Shown piece after piece: positions 26,147 to 34,919 of a stretch of DNA of 64,000 nucleotides (position 1 is its first letter; every line of letters starts with the position of its first letter). Under the pieces are notes generated by a model. It saw only the letters and a program-made list of their open reading frames with translations. It ran no database searches and had not been told where the DNA came from. Origin of the DNA: Polyangia bacterium (GTDB lineage Bacteria > Myxococcota_A > Polyangia > Polyangiales > JAUICN01); the NCBI GenBank assembly GCA_030427835.1, contig JAUICN010000010.1:1-64000 (forward strand). The letters run 5' to 3'. Position numbers and translations under genes: made by a program.

Positions 26147-28272
26147 CGAATGGGGGTGGCCTTGAGGGCGGCACGTCCGTCCTTGATGTACACCTTGAAG
26201 GCCACCTGTGTGGCCCCATGTTGGCGGGTGATGGCCTCTCGGTTCTTCAGGAGAATTCCCTCAAACTTCTGGAATGTGATCCCTTCCGTGGCTTCGCCGC
26301 ACTCCTGCTTGAGCGCCAGAAACTTCTGGTACACCTCGTAGAACCCCTGTTGCTCTTCCGTAAGGGCAGCAATTTGGTTCGGGGTGAGCTTATCGCTATC
26401 GGTCGTGTTTCCAGTGACGGCCACAACTTCTTTGGAAGTGGGTGCCTGGGCCAACATTTGCGTCGCTGCGCGCTTTTTCTTGGAGGGTATTTCCTGCGGC
26501 GTCTGGACATTTGACGCTTGGGCACTTGGTGGCTGGTTCCTAGGTGACTGGGCCGCCATCATTTGGGTTTCCGGACGTTTTTTAGTCGGAGTGCCATCGA
26601 CCTTCAACGTACCGGTTCCCGCCGTTTGAGGGGACTGCTCCCCTGATGGACTTTGTGCGACGCCACCCACAATCGTTGCCGAACCCCGAGCTTGGGCGGC
26701 ACTTGCGAGGGGCGAGGTGGCGGGCGAGGTTGCAGGCGACTGACCGCCGGGGGTTGCCCCCATCATTTGAGTGGAGGCACGCTTACGGGGCGGTGTCGGT
26801 GGGGACGGAATAGGAGCACCTACTGGGGTCGTACCTGCTGGGGTAGCACCTGCTGGGGTAGCGCCTGGAGCAAGCATCGTACTCGAGGTCCCCATGGGCT
26901 CCTTGGGCACACTGCCCATTCCCACCATGGTGCCCTTGGCGGTTGTATCTGCTTTTCGAGGAACACCTGGCATAGGTGCCGTGCCCGGGCCGTTTTCAGG
27001 CAGTTGGGTGGTTGGGGCATCCGCAGCGAACTCAAAAAACTCTCCACCTTCACCCCGATTCTGCTGAAGCAATGCGTCAAGTTGTTCGGGGCTGCTGGCC
27101 ATCCCCTGGCTGGAGAGTTGGCGCACCATGCGATCCATGGCTTGGTTCATTCTCTCCGCCAGGTTGCGGTAGTCGCCGTTGAGCTCGTGTAGGGGGAACC
27201 TTTCCAGTTCACCCTGGGCCACGCTTACCGCAAATGCATCAAACAACTTTGCAGGCTTGCTGTGCTCTTTCCAGACTAGGTAGAGGCCCGACCCAAGCAA
27301 CACCATGCCCACAAGCAACACCAACAACCAAAAAGTCATGGGAACCGCACTTCCTGCTCCCGACGCCAATGCGTTTGCAAAATCACCCAGGGCAGGCATG
27401 GGTTGCGAAAGGGCGTAGACCAAAGGAACCCCCGCTCCATCGCCCTTCAGTGCACCCAACACAACAAGGCTCGCTCCCACGTGTTTTGCCGGTACCTTGG
27501 ATGACGGAGTACCTTTCCCACCGGAGCCCGCTTCGTTTGCGTCCAGTTTGTAAGCGTGGGGATCGCGAGTGAGAGCAAGGATCTCCTGGGCCTCGCTTTC
27601 CGCAAGGGTGTTGCTTTCTGCGGCGCCGAGGCTCTTGCCGTCTGCTGAAAACAACAGCGACGCTCCCCTAAACCTGCTTCCAAGTTTGTTGGCAAACCGT
27701 TCGTCCAAACGGATCCCATGTACAATGGCGCCCACGTACCGGTCCCGTTGCATGACGGGTCGCGCTGCCATGCGGTAGTAGTGGTTATTCCAGGGCCAGA
27801 CGTCATCGCTTACGACGCCCTCCAGGGCCTGGCGAACCAGGGGGAACTCCCCGAGGCCTGCTCCCTCAGGGACGGTCTTCACGCCCATTGCAAAAACAAT
27901 GCTCCCTCGCATGTCCACGAGGAACAGCAATTCACCTGCAAGCTCACCCAGGGCCTGGTTCAAACCGGGGAGGGTTTCGCGCACCTCTTTTTGCGCCGCC
28001 CGTATGGAGCGCTTTCGACGGCTTGCGCCGGGCCCACTCAGGTAAAGCAACTTTCGGACGTGATCGTCTGCAGCCAGGGCCGCGAGGGCTTCTACCCGTG
28101 CTCGGGCATCGGACCGCAGGAGATACTCCAACTCACCCTGATCCCGATAGAGATCATGGAGAGCTTGCTCTGACGATCGGTGTTTGGCCCCACCCGCAAG
28201 GCCAAGAGCAACGCTAAAAGCCACACATGCAACTACCGAAACCAACCCCACCCAAACTCGCGTTAACGTCAT
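26143..28272 (-). CDS. Membrane sensor protein with MXAN_5187-type C-terminal domain
   Basis: A 709-residue protein. A membrane helix at about 5-27, an outside domain of nearly 300 residues (28-320) with Cache-like features ('ELLFLVDMRGSIVFAMGV', 'ARPVMQRDRYVGAIVHG'), and a second helix near 322-342 make a sensor-like N-terminal half. A short HAMP-like segment and some 200 residues rich in Pro, Thr, Ala and Gly follow, including 15-bp in-frame repeats. The final 80 residues ('FYEVYQKFLALKQECGEATEG' region to 'VYIKDGRAALKATPIR') match the C-terminal domain named after MXAN_5187 of Myxococcus. No output enzyme is fused, so it may pass signals through protein contacts. Its ATG overlaps the upstream stop (ATGA). 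Confidence 0.85.
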   Translation of the reverse strand: MTLTRVWVGLVSVVACVAFSVALGLAGGAKHRSSEQALHDLYRDQGELEYLLRSDARARVEALAALAADDHVRKLLYLSGPGASRRKRSIRAAQKEVRETLPGLNQALGELAGELLFLVDMRGSIVFAMGVKTVPEGAGLGEFPLVRQALEGVVSDDVWPWNNHYYRMAARPVMQRDRYVGAIVHGIRLDERFANKLGSRFRGASLLFSADGKSLGAAESNTLAESEAQEILALTRDPHAYKLDANEAGSGGKGTPSSKVPAKHVGASLVVLGALKGDGAGVPLVYALSQPMPALGDFANALASGAGSAVPMTFWLLVLLVGMVLLGSGLYLVWKEHSKPAKLFDAFAVSVAQGELERFPLHELNGDYRNLAERMNQAMDRMVRQLSSQGMASSPEQLDALLQQNRGEGGEFFEFAADAPTTQLPENGPGTAPMPGVPRKADTTAKGTMVGMGSVPKEPMGTSSTMLAPGATPAGATPAGTTPVGAPIPSPPTPPRKRASTQMMGATPGGQSPATSPATSPLASAAQARGSATIVGGVAQSPSGEQSPQTAGTGTLKVDGTPTKKRPETQMMAAQSPRNQPPSAQASNVQTPQEIPSKKKRAATQMLAQAPTSKEVVAVTGNTTDSDKLTPNQIAALTEEQQGFYEVYQKFLALKQECGEATEGITFQKFEGILLKNREAITRQHGATQVAFKVYIKDGRAALKATPIR

Positions 28273-28973
28273 GGCTTTTGCCCCAAACGAAGTGCAATGG
28301 AATCTTCCAGCGTGACCGCGCCAGATTCGCCCACCACAATTCCCCGGGTGTGCACGACTCGATCCTGAAACAACACTTTCAGGGTGTAGTCCCCTGATTC
28401 GATATTTTCAAAAGTGAAGTTCCCCCGCGAAGAGATTTCGGCGATGGACACCAACCTTGGAAGTACATGCACGTAGGCTTGCATGTGTGGGTAGGTGACA
28501 TCTCGCATCCACCAAACACCCGTGGAGGGCACCGCATGTTCTTTGGTGTCCGCTGGAACGAGGGGAATAGTCTCACCTTCCCACCCACTGGAACGGATGG
28601 CGTGGTCACATGGGTCGGTGTTTTGAATCTTCATGGAGGTGGCAGAGCGAACGGCCACGGTGGTTGGGTAGAAGTCGCCGCCGCGAATCTGAAGGGTGGA
28701 CTCCGTGATTTGCGTGGTGGCGGTACCTTCCAGAACCACGGCCAGGTGTCGACGGACCGAAAAGGGCTGGGCCTGGAGCGGCAGCGCCCCGTTGTGAATC
28801 GAGAGATAGGTCTCCCTGGGAGCTTCCCGGGGGGCGGATTCCACCGCAATCTTTCCTTTCACTTCCGAACCGTCTGCCAGGGCAGTGCCCAGGGGAAGGC
28901 TAAAAACCGCCACAATAACGGGAGCGAACAGGTGTTTTGTTCGAAGAATATGAGTCACTGGGTACGCTACCAT
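28269..28973 (-). CDS. Exported beta-sandwich protein, partner of the sensor
   Basis: A 234-residue protein with a signal peptide ('LFAPVIVAVFSLPLGTALA'). The mature part is beta-rich. A first domain has cupredoxin-like strands ('LQIRGGDFYPTTVAVRSATS', 'IQNTDPCDHAIRSSGWE'), but the full set of copper ligands is not evident. A C-terminal segment ('GNFTFENIESGDYTLKVLFQD') is typical of carboxypeptidase-regulatory-like folds. Its stop overlaps the start of the MXAN_5187-type sensor gene (ATGA), so the two are coupled and this may be the periplasmic partner or ligand sensor (inference). Confidence 0.82.
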   Translation of the reverse strand: MVAYPVTHILRTKHLFAPVIVAVFSLPLGTALADGSEVKGKIAVESAPREAPRETYLSIHNGALPLQAQPFSVRRHLAVVLEGTATTQITESTLQIRGGDFYPTTVAVRSATSMKIQNTDPCDHAIRSSGWEGETIPLVPADTKEHAVPSTGVWWMRDVTYPHMQAYVHVLPRLVSIAEISSRGNFTFENIESGDYTLKVLFQDRVVHTRGIVVGESGAVTLEDSIALRLGQKP

Positions 28974-29120
28974 GGGGTTGTATCCACAAGGGAACGTCGC
29001 CCATACACATGGGTTTGTCCCTATCAGGTAACGAGACTACCGAAAGTGCAGGCAATGGGTCAAACAGGGTGCATTTTCAGGGCCATCCATCTGCCCTGCG
29101 AACCAGCTTCCTGGAGGCCA

Positions 29121-29165
29121 GGCGACTAGGGGTTTGGCGACTAGGGGTTTGGCGATTGGGGGCCA
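29121..29165. repeat. 15-bp tandem repeat spanning the end of the pterin dehydratase gene
   Basis: Three 15-base units: two identical GGCGACTAGGGGTTT (29121-29135, 29136-29150) and one variant. The CTAG of the middle unit gives the TAG stop of the gene on the - strand. Confidence 0.88.
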
Positions 29166-29446
29166 ATCCTGTCGATGGACTGGGCCAGGGCCACATCCTT
29201 GGAGGTGATTGCAGCAGAATCATGGGTCATCAAACGAAGGCGAAGGCGGTTGTAGGACCAGTACAGATCGGGGTGGTGGCATTGCTCTTCGGCCAGGTCG
29301 GCAATGGCATTGACCCACCGTTGCACCGTTCGAAAGTCGTCGCCCACCCAGGTACAAGTGAGGGCGCCCTCTTCCAGGGACCATCGGGGGATCTTCTGCA
29401 GGGCCTGCTCGAGTTCCCCGGGGGTGAGTGTGGATATGGGTGACAT
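29141..29446 (-). CDS. phhB: 4a-hydroxytetrahydrobiopterin dehydratase (pterin-4a-carbinolamine dehydratase)
   Basis: A 101-residue PCD/DCoH protein that recycles the oxidised pterin produced by aromatic amino-acid hydroxylases. Active-site features are 'DFRTVQRWVNAIADLAEEQ' followed by 'CHHPDLYWSYNRLRLRLMTH', containing the conserved His-His-Pro with Asp/Tyr. The start is the ATG at 29446; the longer open frame runs antisense through the tRNA-Leu gene and is not coding. No phenylalanine hydroxylase gene is in the window. The stop lies inside a 15-bp tandem repeat, so the extreme C-terminus is probably variable. Confidence 0.93.
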   Translation of the reverse strand: MSPISTLTPGELEQALQKIPRWSLEEGALTCTWVGDDFRTVQRWVNAIADLAEEQCHHPDLYWSYNRLRLRLMTHDSAAITSKDVALAQSIDRIGPQSPNP

Positions 29447-29465
29447 GTGTATTTCACTTTCTCTG

Positions 29466-29545
29466 CAAGACCCCCCTACTGGAGCCCCCCTACCGGAGGC
29501 ATCCTGTTGGAGGTATCCGGTAGAGGCCCATCGGTGGAGGTGCCC
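29466..29545. repeat. Degenerate GGAGG/CCTCC periodic repeat
   Basis: Between the dehydratase start and tRNA-Leu there are five or six degenerate copies of a 14-16 base motif around TGGAGG (for example ccggaggcatcc, ttggaggtatcc, gtggaggtgccc). No gene is present here; it may be the decayed remains of a tandem array. Confidence 0.5.
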
Positions 29546-29575
29546 GGAGCGGGTCCGCTCACACCGATTCCTTTG

Positions 29576-29659
29576 TAGCCGAGGTCGGGCTCGAACCGAC
29601 ACGTCCTTTCGAACACCGGATTTTGAATCCGGCGCGTCTACCAGTTCCGCCACTCGGCC
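29576..29659 (-). tRNA. tRNA-Leu(CAA)
   Basis: An 84-base class II tRNA on the - strand. The acceptor GGCCGAG/CTCGGCT begins with a G-U pair. The D arm GCGGAACTGGTAGACGC is typical of leucine tRNAs. The anticodon loop TTCAAAA gives CAA. A long variable arm and T arm GTCGG-TTCGAGC-CCGAC follow. CCA is not encoded. Confidence 0.95.
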
Positions 29660-29679
29660 TGAGTTGGGAAAGTCGGCGC

Positions 29680-29707
29680 AGTATAGGTGTGATTCTCTGT
29701 CGGTCCA
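29680..29707 (-). promoter_or_regulatory. Promoter of tRNA-Leu
   Basis: On the - strand TGGACC (29702-29707), a 16-base spacer, and TATACT (29680-29685), about 20 bases upstream of the mature tRNA 5' end. The -10 is near consensus. Confidence 0.6.
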
Positions 29708-29729
29708 CTCTTTTGGAACGGGAATGGAC

Positions 29730-31484
29730 TCAAGCCTGGAGTTGGCGAAGGGTGACCTCGGCCTGGGGCGCGTCTCCGCTGGTGGAGCTGGCCTCTGGTC
29801 CTTCGCCCATCTCGGAGGACAGTTCCTCCATGAGCTCCCGACATTCTGGGCGATCCTTGAGATGTCGAATCAGAATGGCGGATGCCTCGGTGAAGGCCCG
29901 TTCATAGCTCAGGGCCTCCCGCACACGGGTTGCAATACGCTCGCGGCCCGACTGGAGATCGGCTTCCAGGGCTTCCCCCTGTTGCTGCAACTGCTTGCGG
30001 AGTTCACCCACTTGCCGGCGCAACCCCGAGGCGTGTTCCTCCCGTTCCCGGGCGACCTGTTCGTATTCTTTTTGAACCTCACGCAGGGTTTCCATGCGGG
30101 ACCGGACGTACGCGGCGTGCTCGTAAATGCCCCGAGCGCCGGCTAGGTTTCCAGAAGATTCCATGGTTTGAACGTCCTTTTCTGCGGTCGCGTATTGCTG
30201 TTCCGCTTCTCGAATCGAACGTTCCACGGCCGCCGCCCGTTCAAGTTCGGAACTGGCGTCCCGGGCCATTCGTGATTCTTCGTGGGAAAGTTCTTCCACC
30301 TTACGGCCGATTTCCGCACGGAGACCACGACCGCGGCGCTCCATGGCCTCCAAACGCTTGGAGTGACTGGACAGTTCCCCTTCCAAGCGGGAAGCCCGGG
30401 CCGCGAGCTCCCACATTCGGTCCCCTGCATTGCGCACCGCCTCAGGGCTGTGCCCATCGGGGTAGGCACGGGACACGAGCCTAAGGAAGTTGGAGGCCCG
30501 GCGGCTCCATTCCACCACGCCGGGGCTTGGGGCGGGGGGGGGAGGCGGAGGCGCGGCCTGAACCGCCGGCTGAGCATCGGAACTGCGAACATCCCATGCC
30601 TTGGAGGGCATCATGCGCTGCAGTGCCTTGAGTTCATCCTGAAGGTGGTGGCCGTCACGGAACCTGTCCGCAGGGCCCTTCTCCAATAGCTTGTGCACGA
30701 TGCGTTCGGCCGCCTCTGGAAGATCGGCACGTACGGAACGGACGCTTGGAGCGGGGCCCGTACGCTGCATTTCCAGCAACGTATCCCTATCGTTGGATCG
30801 AAAGGGAAGACGCCCAGTAACCATTTCAAAAAAGAGAATACCCAGGGCGTACAGGTCACTTGAGGCGGTGGCGTCTTCTCCGCGAGCTTGCTCAGGAGAC
30901 ATGTATTCCGGGGTTCCAAACACCGCACCCTTGGGTGCGAGCCGTGGATCCCGGGTGAGGGCTGCCAGTCCGAAGTCCAGGATTTTCACAAAATCCTTAC
31001 GACCACCGCGCACCAGGAGCATGATGTTGTCGCTCTTTAAGTCCCGATGCACCACCCCTAAATCGTGGGCACGTGCAAGGGCTGCACACATTTGCTCCAA
31101 CACATCCACCGCACGGGCGATGTCCATGGGGCCCCGGCACACCTCGGTGGACAGGGATTCGCCTACCAGGTACTCCATGACGAGATAGAGCTCGCCATCT
31201 TCGGTTTCACCCACGTCGTGAATGTCCACGATATGGGCGTGGTCGACGCGATTGGCGGCGCGGGCTTCCCGCAACATCCACGCACGCAGATGGGTTTCGC
31301 CGCGAAGGTCGGGGCGGATGAGCTTGAGTGCCACCACCCTGTCGATGAGAACGTGACGGGCGCGATAGACAACGCCCATCCCGCCTTCACCCAGCTGGGT
31401 TTCAAGGCGATAGCGACCGGCCACGACCTTTCCGATTAAGGGGTCCTTATTGTCGCGTGAGCTGCTTCTTGATTTTCGTTGCAT
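29730..31484 (-). CDS. Ser/Thr protein kinase with long coiled-coil tail
   Basis: About 584 residues from the ATG at 31484 (an upstream start adds 12). The N-terminal kinase has GEGGMGVVY, Lys in 'VVALKLIRP', the canonical HRDLKSDN loop (unlike the HRDVSP loops of the other three kinases here), DFGLA and 'GTPEYMSPEQARG'. A Pro-rich linker (APPPPPPPAPSP) leads to about 200 residues of heptad-type coiled coil rich in Glu, Arg, Gln and Ala ('REVQKEYEQVAREREEHASG', 'VGELRKQLQQQGEALEADL'). There is no membrane helix. The tail probably makes dimers or binds a partner. It is divergent from the kinase at 31713, separated by 228 bases with no clear promoter. Confidence 0.93.
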   Translation of the reverse strand: MQRKSRSSSRDNKDPLIGKVVAGRYRLETQLGEGGMGVVYRARHVLIDRVVALKLIRPDLRGETHLRAWMLREARAANRVDHAHIVDIHDVGETEDGELYLVMEYLVGESLSTEVCRGPMDIARAVDVLEQMCAALARAHDLGVVHRDLKSDNIMLLVRGGRKDFVKILDFGLAALTRDPRLAPKGAVFGTPEYMSPEQARGEDATASSDLYALGILFFEMVTGRLPFRSNDRDTLLEMQRTGPAPSVRSVRADLPEAAERIVHKLLEKGPADRFRDGHHLQDELKALQRMMPSKAWDVRSSDAQPAVQAAPPPPPPAPSPGVVEWSRRASNFLRLVSRAYPDGHSPEAVRNAGDRMWELAARASRLEGELSSHSKRLEAMERRGRGLRAEIGRKVEELSHEESRMARDASSELERAAAVERSIREAEQQYATAEKDVQTMESSGNLAGARGIYEHAAYVRSRMETLREVQKEYEQVAREREEHASGLRRQVGELRKQLQQQGEALEADLQSGRERIATRVREALSYERAFTEASAILIRHLKDRPECRELMEELSSEMGEGPEASSTSGDAPQAEVTLRQLQA

Positions 31485-31712
31485 AGGGCAATGATCGAGA
31501 GCTGGAACTTTCTGCCGCAAGCATACATGAAACCGTACGTATTCAGACTTTTTTCGTTCCTACTGGAACTGATGACGGTGTCTGTGTGGGAAGCACCCAC
31601 CCCACAAAACCAACGAGACTGCCGCAACTTGAAGTAGACTCCATGGAATAGGCCGTACCCATCGGAGCTTTCTATTCACAAGGCTTCAGGGTCCGGCGAA
31701 CCGTTGGGAACT

Positions 31713-33713
31713 ATGGAAGGTACTGGAACCGAACTTGGTCCGTATGTGATTGAACGGCGGCTTGCTGCGGGCGGCATGGCGGAGGTGTTCGTTGCGGATC
31801 GCCGTGGCGCCCACGGCTTCTCTAAGCGGGTAGCCCTCAAACGTATTCTTCCGCAGTTCTCCAAGGACCGTGCGTTTGTGCGGATGTTTATTGATGAGGC
31901 CCAACTTGTGGCCAAACTGACCCATCCCAATATTGTTCAGGTCTTTGATTTTGGAGATATGGATGGCCAGCTATTCATCGCCATGGAACTTGTGCAAGGA
32001 GCGAACGTTAACCGGCTCCTACGCGCAGTGGCAGCGGAGGGCGAAGCGGTGCCCCTGGAGGTGGCGCTGCACGTGGCCTCCCAAACCGCTCATGCCCTGG
32101 CCTATGCGCACGGCGCACGGGACGACCAGGGGCAGCCTATTGGCATTGTTCACCGTGATGTAAGCCCGGCAAATATTCTTTTGACTTATACCGGCCACGT
32201 GAAGCTCAGCGACTTTGGTATTGCACGTGCATTTGGAAAGGAAACTTTCACGGACCGGGGCCACGTGCGCGGGAAGTTAGGATACATGTCGCCGGAACAG
32301 GTGATGGCAGAATCCCTGTCGGGGCGCAGCGATGTGTTTACCCTTTGCACAGTGCTGGCAGAGATGTTGTTGGCAAAGCCACTCTTTGGCACGGGAAGCA
32401 ATATGGACGTACTGCTGCGTATCCGGGACGTGGATCTTCGCCCGTTGGACGATGCGCCCGTACCCATCGATGCGGATGTGCAGCAGGTACTTCGACTGGG
32501 CCTGCGCCCAAGCCCAGATGAGCGGCCGTCCGCCAGCAAACTTGCCCGTGCCTTGGACGAACTGATGCGGCAGCGTGGGTTTGCCCGGGGCCCTCACCGC
32601 CTTTCCCAACTTCTCTTTAGACTTGGACTTCTGGGCGACGAATCCCTGCAGGGCTTTGACCCCAACTCCGCAACCCAACCCAACAGTGTTCCCCTTCGTA
32701 TGCCCGAGGGCACCTCACCGCAAAAACTAGGCGTGGGTCAACGGGGAGGGGAGCCTCCTCCCGCCCGCACCGAATACAAAATGCTCTCTGAGAGCGGCCA
32801 ACTTGAGGGTCCTATCACCTACCTGAGCATCATCGACCGGATCATGAGCGGGAAGGTGAGCTCCAGCACCCTTGTGTGCAAAAAGGATGGAAACTTTGTC
32901 CCTGCCAACGCCCTGGCCGAGTTTCGCCGTTTTCTGAACTCCGCTGCCCTCCGATGGGACAAGGATCCGCCCGAATCAGACGCAACCCATACGGGTGAGT
33001 TTCCGACAGCCCCGATCCTGCATGTCATTCACGAGGTGAGTACCCGTTTTGGCACGGGTGTGTTGAGCCTTCGAAACGGGGAGCGACGAAAGCGTATCTA
33101 TTTTGTGGAGGGCCGCCCGGAGTTCGTGTGTTCCACAGACAAGTCAGAACTACTTGGTGAGTTTCTGGTGGAAAACGGTCAATGCAAGCGCGAGGACATC
33201 GAAAGTGCTCTGGCCATTCTTTCACGGTTTGAGGGGCGTATCGGCGATGCTCTTGTGAGTTTGGGTGTGCTCCGCCCCATGGATCTGTTTCGGGCCATTC
33301 AAAGCCATTTGCGCCAACGATACCTGGAGGCGTTTCAATGGAGCGAGGGCAGCTGGATGTTTGTTCCGCGGGTCACAAGCGGTGAGGAAATGGTCACTTT
33401 TGGAGACAGCACGCCGGAGCTGTTGCGCGACGGGGTGAAATGCATGGCACCCGAGGCCGTGGTGGCCGCATTGGCCCCTGTTTGGGAGACCCCCATTCAA
33501 CGGCACCCGGCGCCACCGGTGGCCATGGCCCAGTACCGCCTAGATCCCACCTGGAGTGCCTGGCTAAATGATGAAAGTGAGCTTTCACCAAGGGAACGTG
33601 TGAGTAAAGTCTGCGCCGACTCACCCGAGTCTTCACGAGCTGCCATCGAGCTGGATCTCAAGCGAGCGCTTTGCCTTGGAACGGGCTGTGACCTGCTGCA
33701 TGTGAGTGTGTAA
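31713..33713 (+). CDS. Ser/Thr protein kinase with GYF-like and DUF4388 domains
   Basis: About 666 residues from the ATG at 31713. The kinase domain (about 10-280) has 'LAAGGMAEVFVA', Lys in 'VALKRILP', HRDVSPAN, 'DFGIARAF' and 'GYMSPEQVM'. A linker is followed by a GYF_2-like segment near 355-410 ('GPITYLSIIDRIMSGKVSSS') and a DUF4388 (PATAN-type) domain from about 434 ('RFGTGVLSLRNGERRKRIYF', 'GEFLVENGQCKREDIESAL'). DUF4388 domains are frequent in myxobacterial and cyanobacterial regulators. The protein is soluble, and the extra domains probably place or sense partners. No phosphatase is next to it. Confidence 0.93.
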   Translation: MEGTGTELGPYVIERRLAAGGMAEVFVADRRGAHGFSKRVALKRILPQFSKDRAFVRMFIDEAQLVAKLTHPNIVQVFDFGDMDGQLFIAMELVQGANVNRLLRAVAAEGEAVPLEVALHVASQTAHALAYAHGARDDQGQPIGIVHRDVSPANILLTYTGHVKLSDFGIARAFGKETFTDRGHVRGKLGYMSPEQVMAESLSGRSDVFTLCTVLAEMLLAKPLFGTGSNMDVLLRIRDVDLRPLDDAPVPIDADVQQVLRLGLRPSPDERPSASKLARALDELMRQRGFARGPHRLSQLLFRLGLLGDESLQGFDPNSATQPNSVPLRMPEGTSPQKLGVGQRGGEPPPARTEYKMLSESGQLEGPITYLSIIDRIMSGKVSSSTLVCKKDGNFVPANALAEFRRFLNSAALRWDKDPPESDATHTGEFPTAPILHVIHEVSTRFGTGVLSLRNGERRKRIYFVEGRPEFVCSTDKSELLGEFLVENGQCKREDIESALAILSRFEGRIGDALVSLGVLRPMDLFRAIQSHLRQRYLEAFQWSEGSWMFVPRVTSGEEMVTFGDSTPELLRDGVKCMAPEAVVAALAPVWETPIQRHPAPPVAMAQYRLDPTWSAWLNDESELSPRERVSKVCADSPESSRAAIELDLKRALCLGTGCDLLHVSV

Positions 33714-33770
33714 ACCTTGGGAAACGCAGCAAACGCCACAGGTTCGATGTCGAATACTCAGTTCAGTGCA

Positions 33771-33860
33771 GAGTGATTCGACCCAAAGTGGTTCGACCCA
33801 GAGTGATTCGACCCAGAGTGATTCGACCCGGGGTCATTGGACCCAGAGTGGCTCAGCGGG
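33771..33860. repeat. 15-bp tandem repeat at a gene end
   Basis: Six 15-base units, most reading GAGTGATTCGACCCA with one to three changes, in exact register from 33771 to 33860. The last unit contains the TGA stop (33853-33855) of the small - strand gene. Confidence 0.92.
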
Positions 33861-34110
33861 CGGCGGGCGCCTCAAGGGCCATGGCGGTCTCTTCTTGAAA
33901 CTCAAGACGGTATCTGCTGTTGGAGGTTTGCAGATACATCACATCACTACCGGCGAGGCGTAGGATACGTTTGACAGGCGTGGTGACGTACTCGTGGAGG
34001 CCATCGGCGAACTCCACCACAACCACCGAACCCTCTCGGGGCGGTTGCACAAGTCGACCTACGACGGCTCGACCTGATTTCCTACCAACTCTGCGGAGCA
34101 GAACGTCCAC
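33853..34110 (-). CDS. Small basic protein of unknown function
   Basis: An 85-residue protein from a GTG at 34110: 'MDVLLRRVGRKSGRAVVGRL' then 'EGSVVVVEFADGLHEYVTTP'. It is predicted beta-rich and resembles small barrel or PilZ-like folds, but no signature residues allow a family call. The longer open frame extends into the next gene upstream and is unlikely. The stop lies inside a 15-bp tandem repeat, so the last residues (LEAPAAR) may be recent. Confidence 0.5.
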   Translation of the reverse strand: MDVLLRRVGRKSGRAVVGRLVQPPREGSVVVVEFADGLHEYVTTPVKRILRLAGSDVMYLQTSNSRYRLEFQEETAMALEAPAAR

Positions 34111-34219
34111 ATGATCAAAGTAGCATAGGAGTTGGGAGCAGCAAAAGTCTTGCGCACCTTTGGACTGTCGTTTGGTGTGTGGAGGTATGCCCAGGAAGGT
34201 GCGCTGCGCAGAAAGACGT

Positions 34220-34840
34220 TCACCTACCCTTTTTTCGGATCCGGTCCAAAAAGCTGGGTCTCTTCTTGCTCTTATGGGATTCGTCATCCTGGTCCGGCGC
34301 CCCAACGTCTTGAGTTAGGGACTCGTCCAACAACTGGATCGTTCCATCGTCCACTACGGTTTCAAAGTCTTCCACCTCAAACACGTCGTCGCTGTCTTCT
34401 TCGGATAGGTCCTCAACCGGGTCTGTGGTTTCCAGTAGCTCTTCCTCTGTGAAGGCACTTGCCTCGACGGTTGCGGATTCAAAAGGCGCTTCCGTGGAAA
34501 CAACCCCCTCAGGCTTTGAGTCCCGGGGTTCTGGTGCAAGCGATACGGGCGCCCCTGAAGGGAAAAGAGCGGTTGTGGGAGCGTGATCGGGAGAAGCCAC
34601 CGCGGTCTCGTCGTCAAAGGGGGAGGCTGCCGGTTCTGAAGGAGCCGCGTTAGCGGCACTGTCAGGGGTGGGCTCCATGGGAGAATCTGTTGTGTCAGCG
34701 ACGGGCGACGCCACGGGGCGCCCAGAGTACCCTGGGCGTACACTGTGTTTCTTACGAACCATTTCTAGCTCGCCGCCAGACAAACCCAGTTTTTCCAGTT
34801 CCCGGTCGATGCGATCCAGGTCGTACTTCCGATCTCCCAC
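34220..34840 (-). CDS. Acidic low-complexity protein
   Basis: A 206-residue protein from a GTG start. The first 35 residues are ordered and helical ('RKYDLDRIDRELEKLGLSGG'), the middle is long, acidic and rich in Glu, Asp, Ser, Thr, Pro and Ala, and the last 15 residues are strongly basic (KKRPSFLDRIRKKGR). The charge pattern suggests a tethering or chaperoning role, but no family is recognised. It follows alaS in the same direction after 79 bases and may share its transcript. Confidence 0.7.
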   Translation of the reverse strand: MGDRKYDLDRIDRELEKLGLSGGELEMVRKKHSVRPGYSGRPVASPVADTTDSPMEPTPDSAANAAPSEPAASPFDDETAVASPDHAPTTALFPSGAPVSLAPEPRDSKPEGVVSTEAPFESATVEASAFTEEELLETTDPVEDLSEEDSDDVFEVEDFETVVDDGTIQLLDESLTQDVGAPDQDDESHKSKKRPSFLDRIRKKGR

Positions 34841-34919
34841 AACGGAAGCCTCGCCGACACGGTGCAGGATGTCAAAAGGTACTGTTCACGGAGTTCGAAT
34901 CGTAGCCACTCCCACGCTG

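Noticed and set aside
29447-29653. N-terminal extension of the pterin dehydratase frame
   Set aside because: It translates the tRNA-Leu gene (MAELVDAPDSKSG is the usual false peptide from this tRNA) and the degenerate repeat; the family start is at 29446.
12330-33860. Tandem arrays as CRISPR
   Set aside because: Units of 13-17 bases follow one another without spacers and no cas genes are present.
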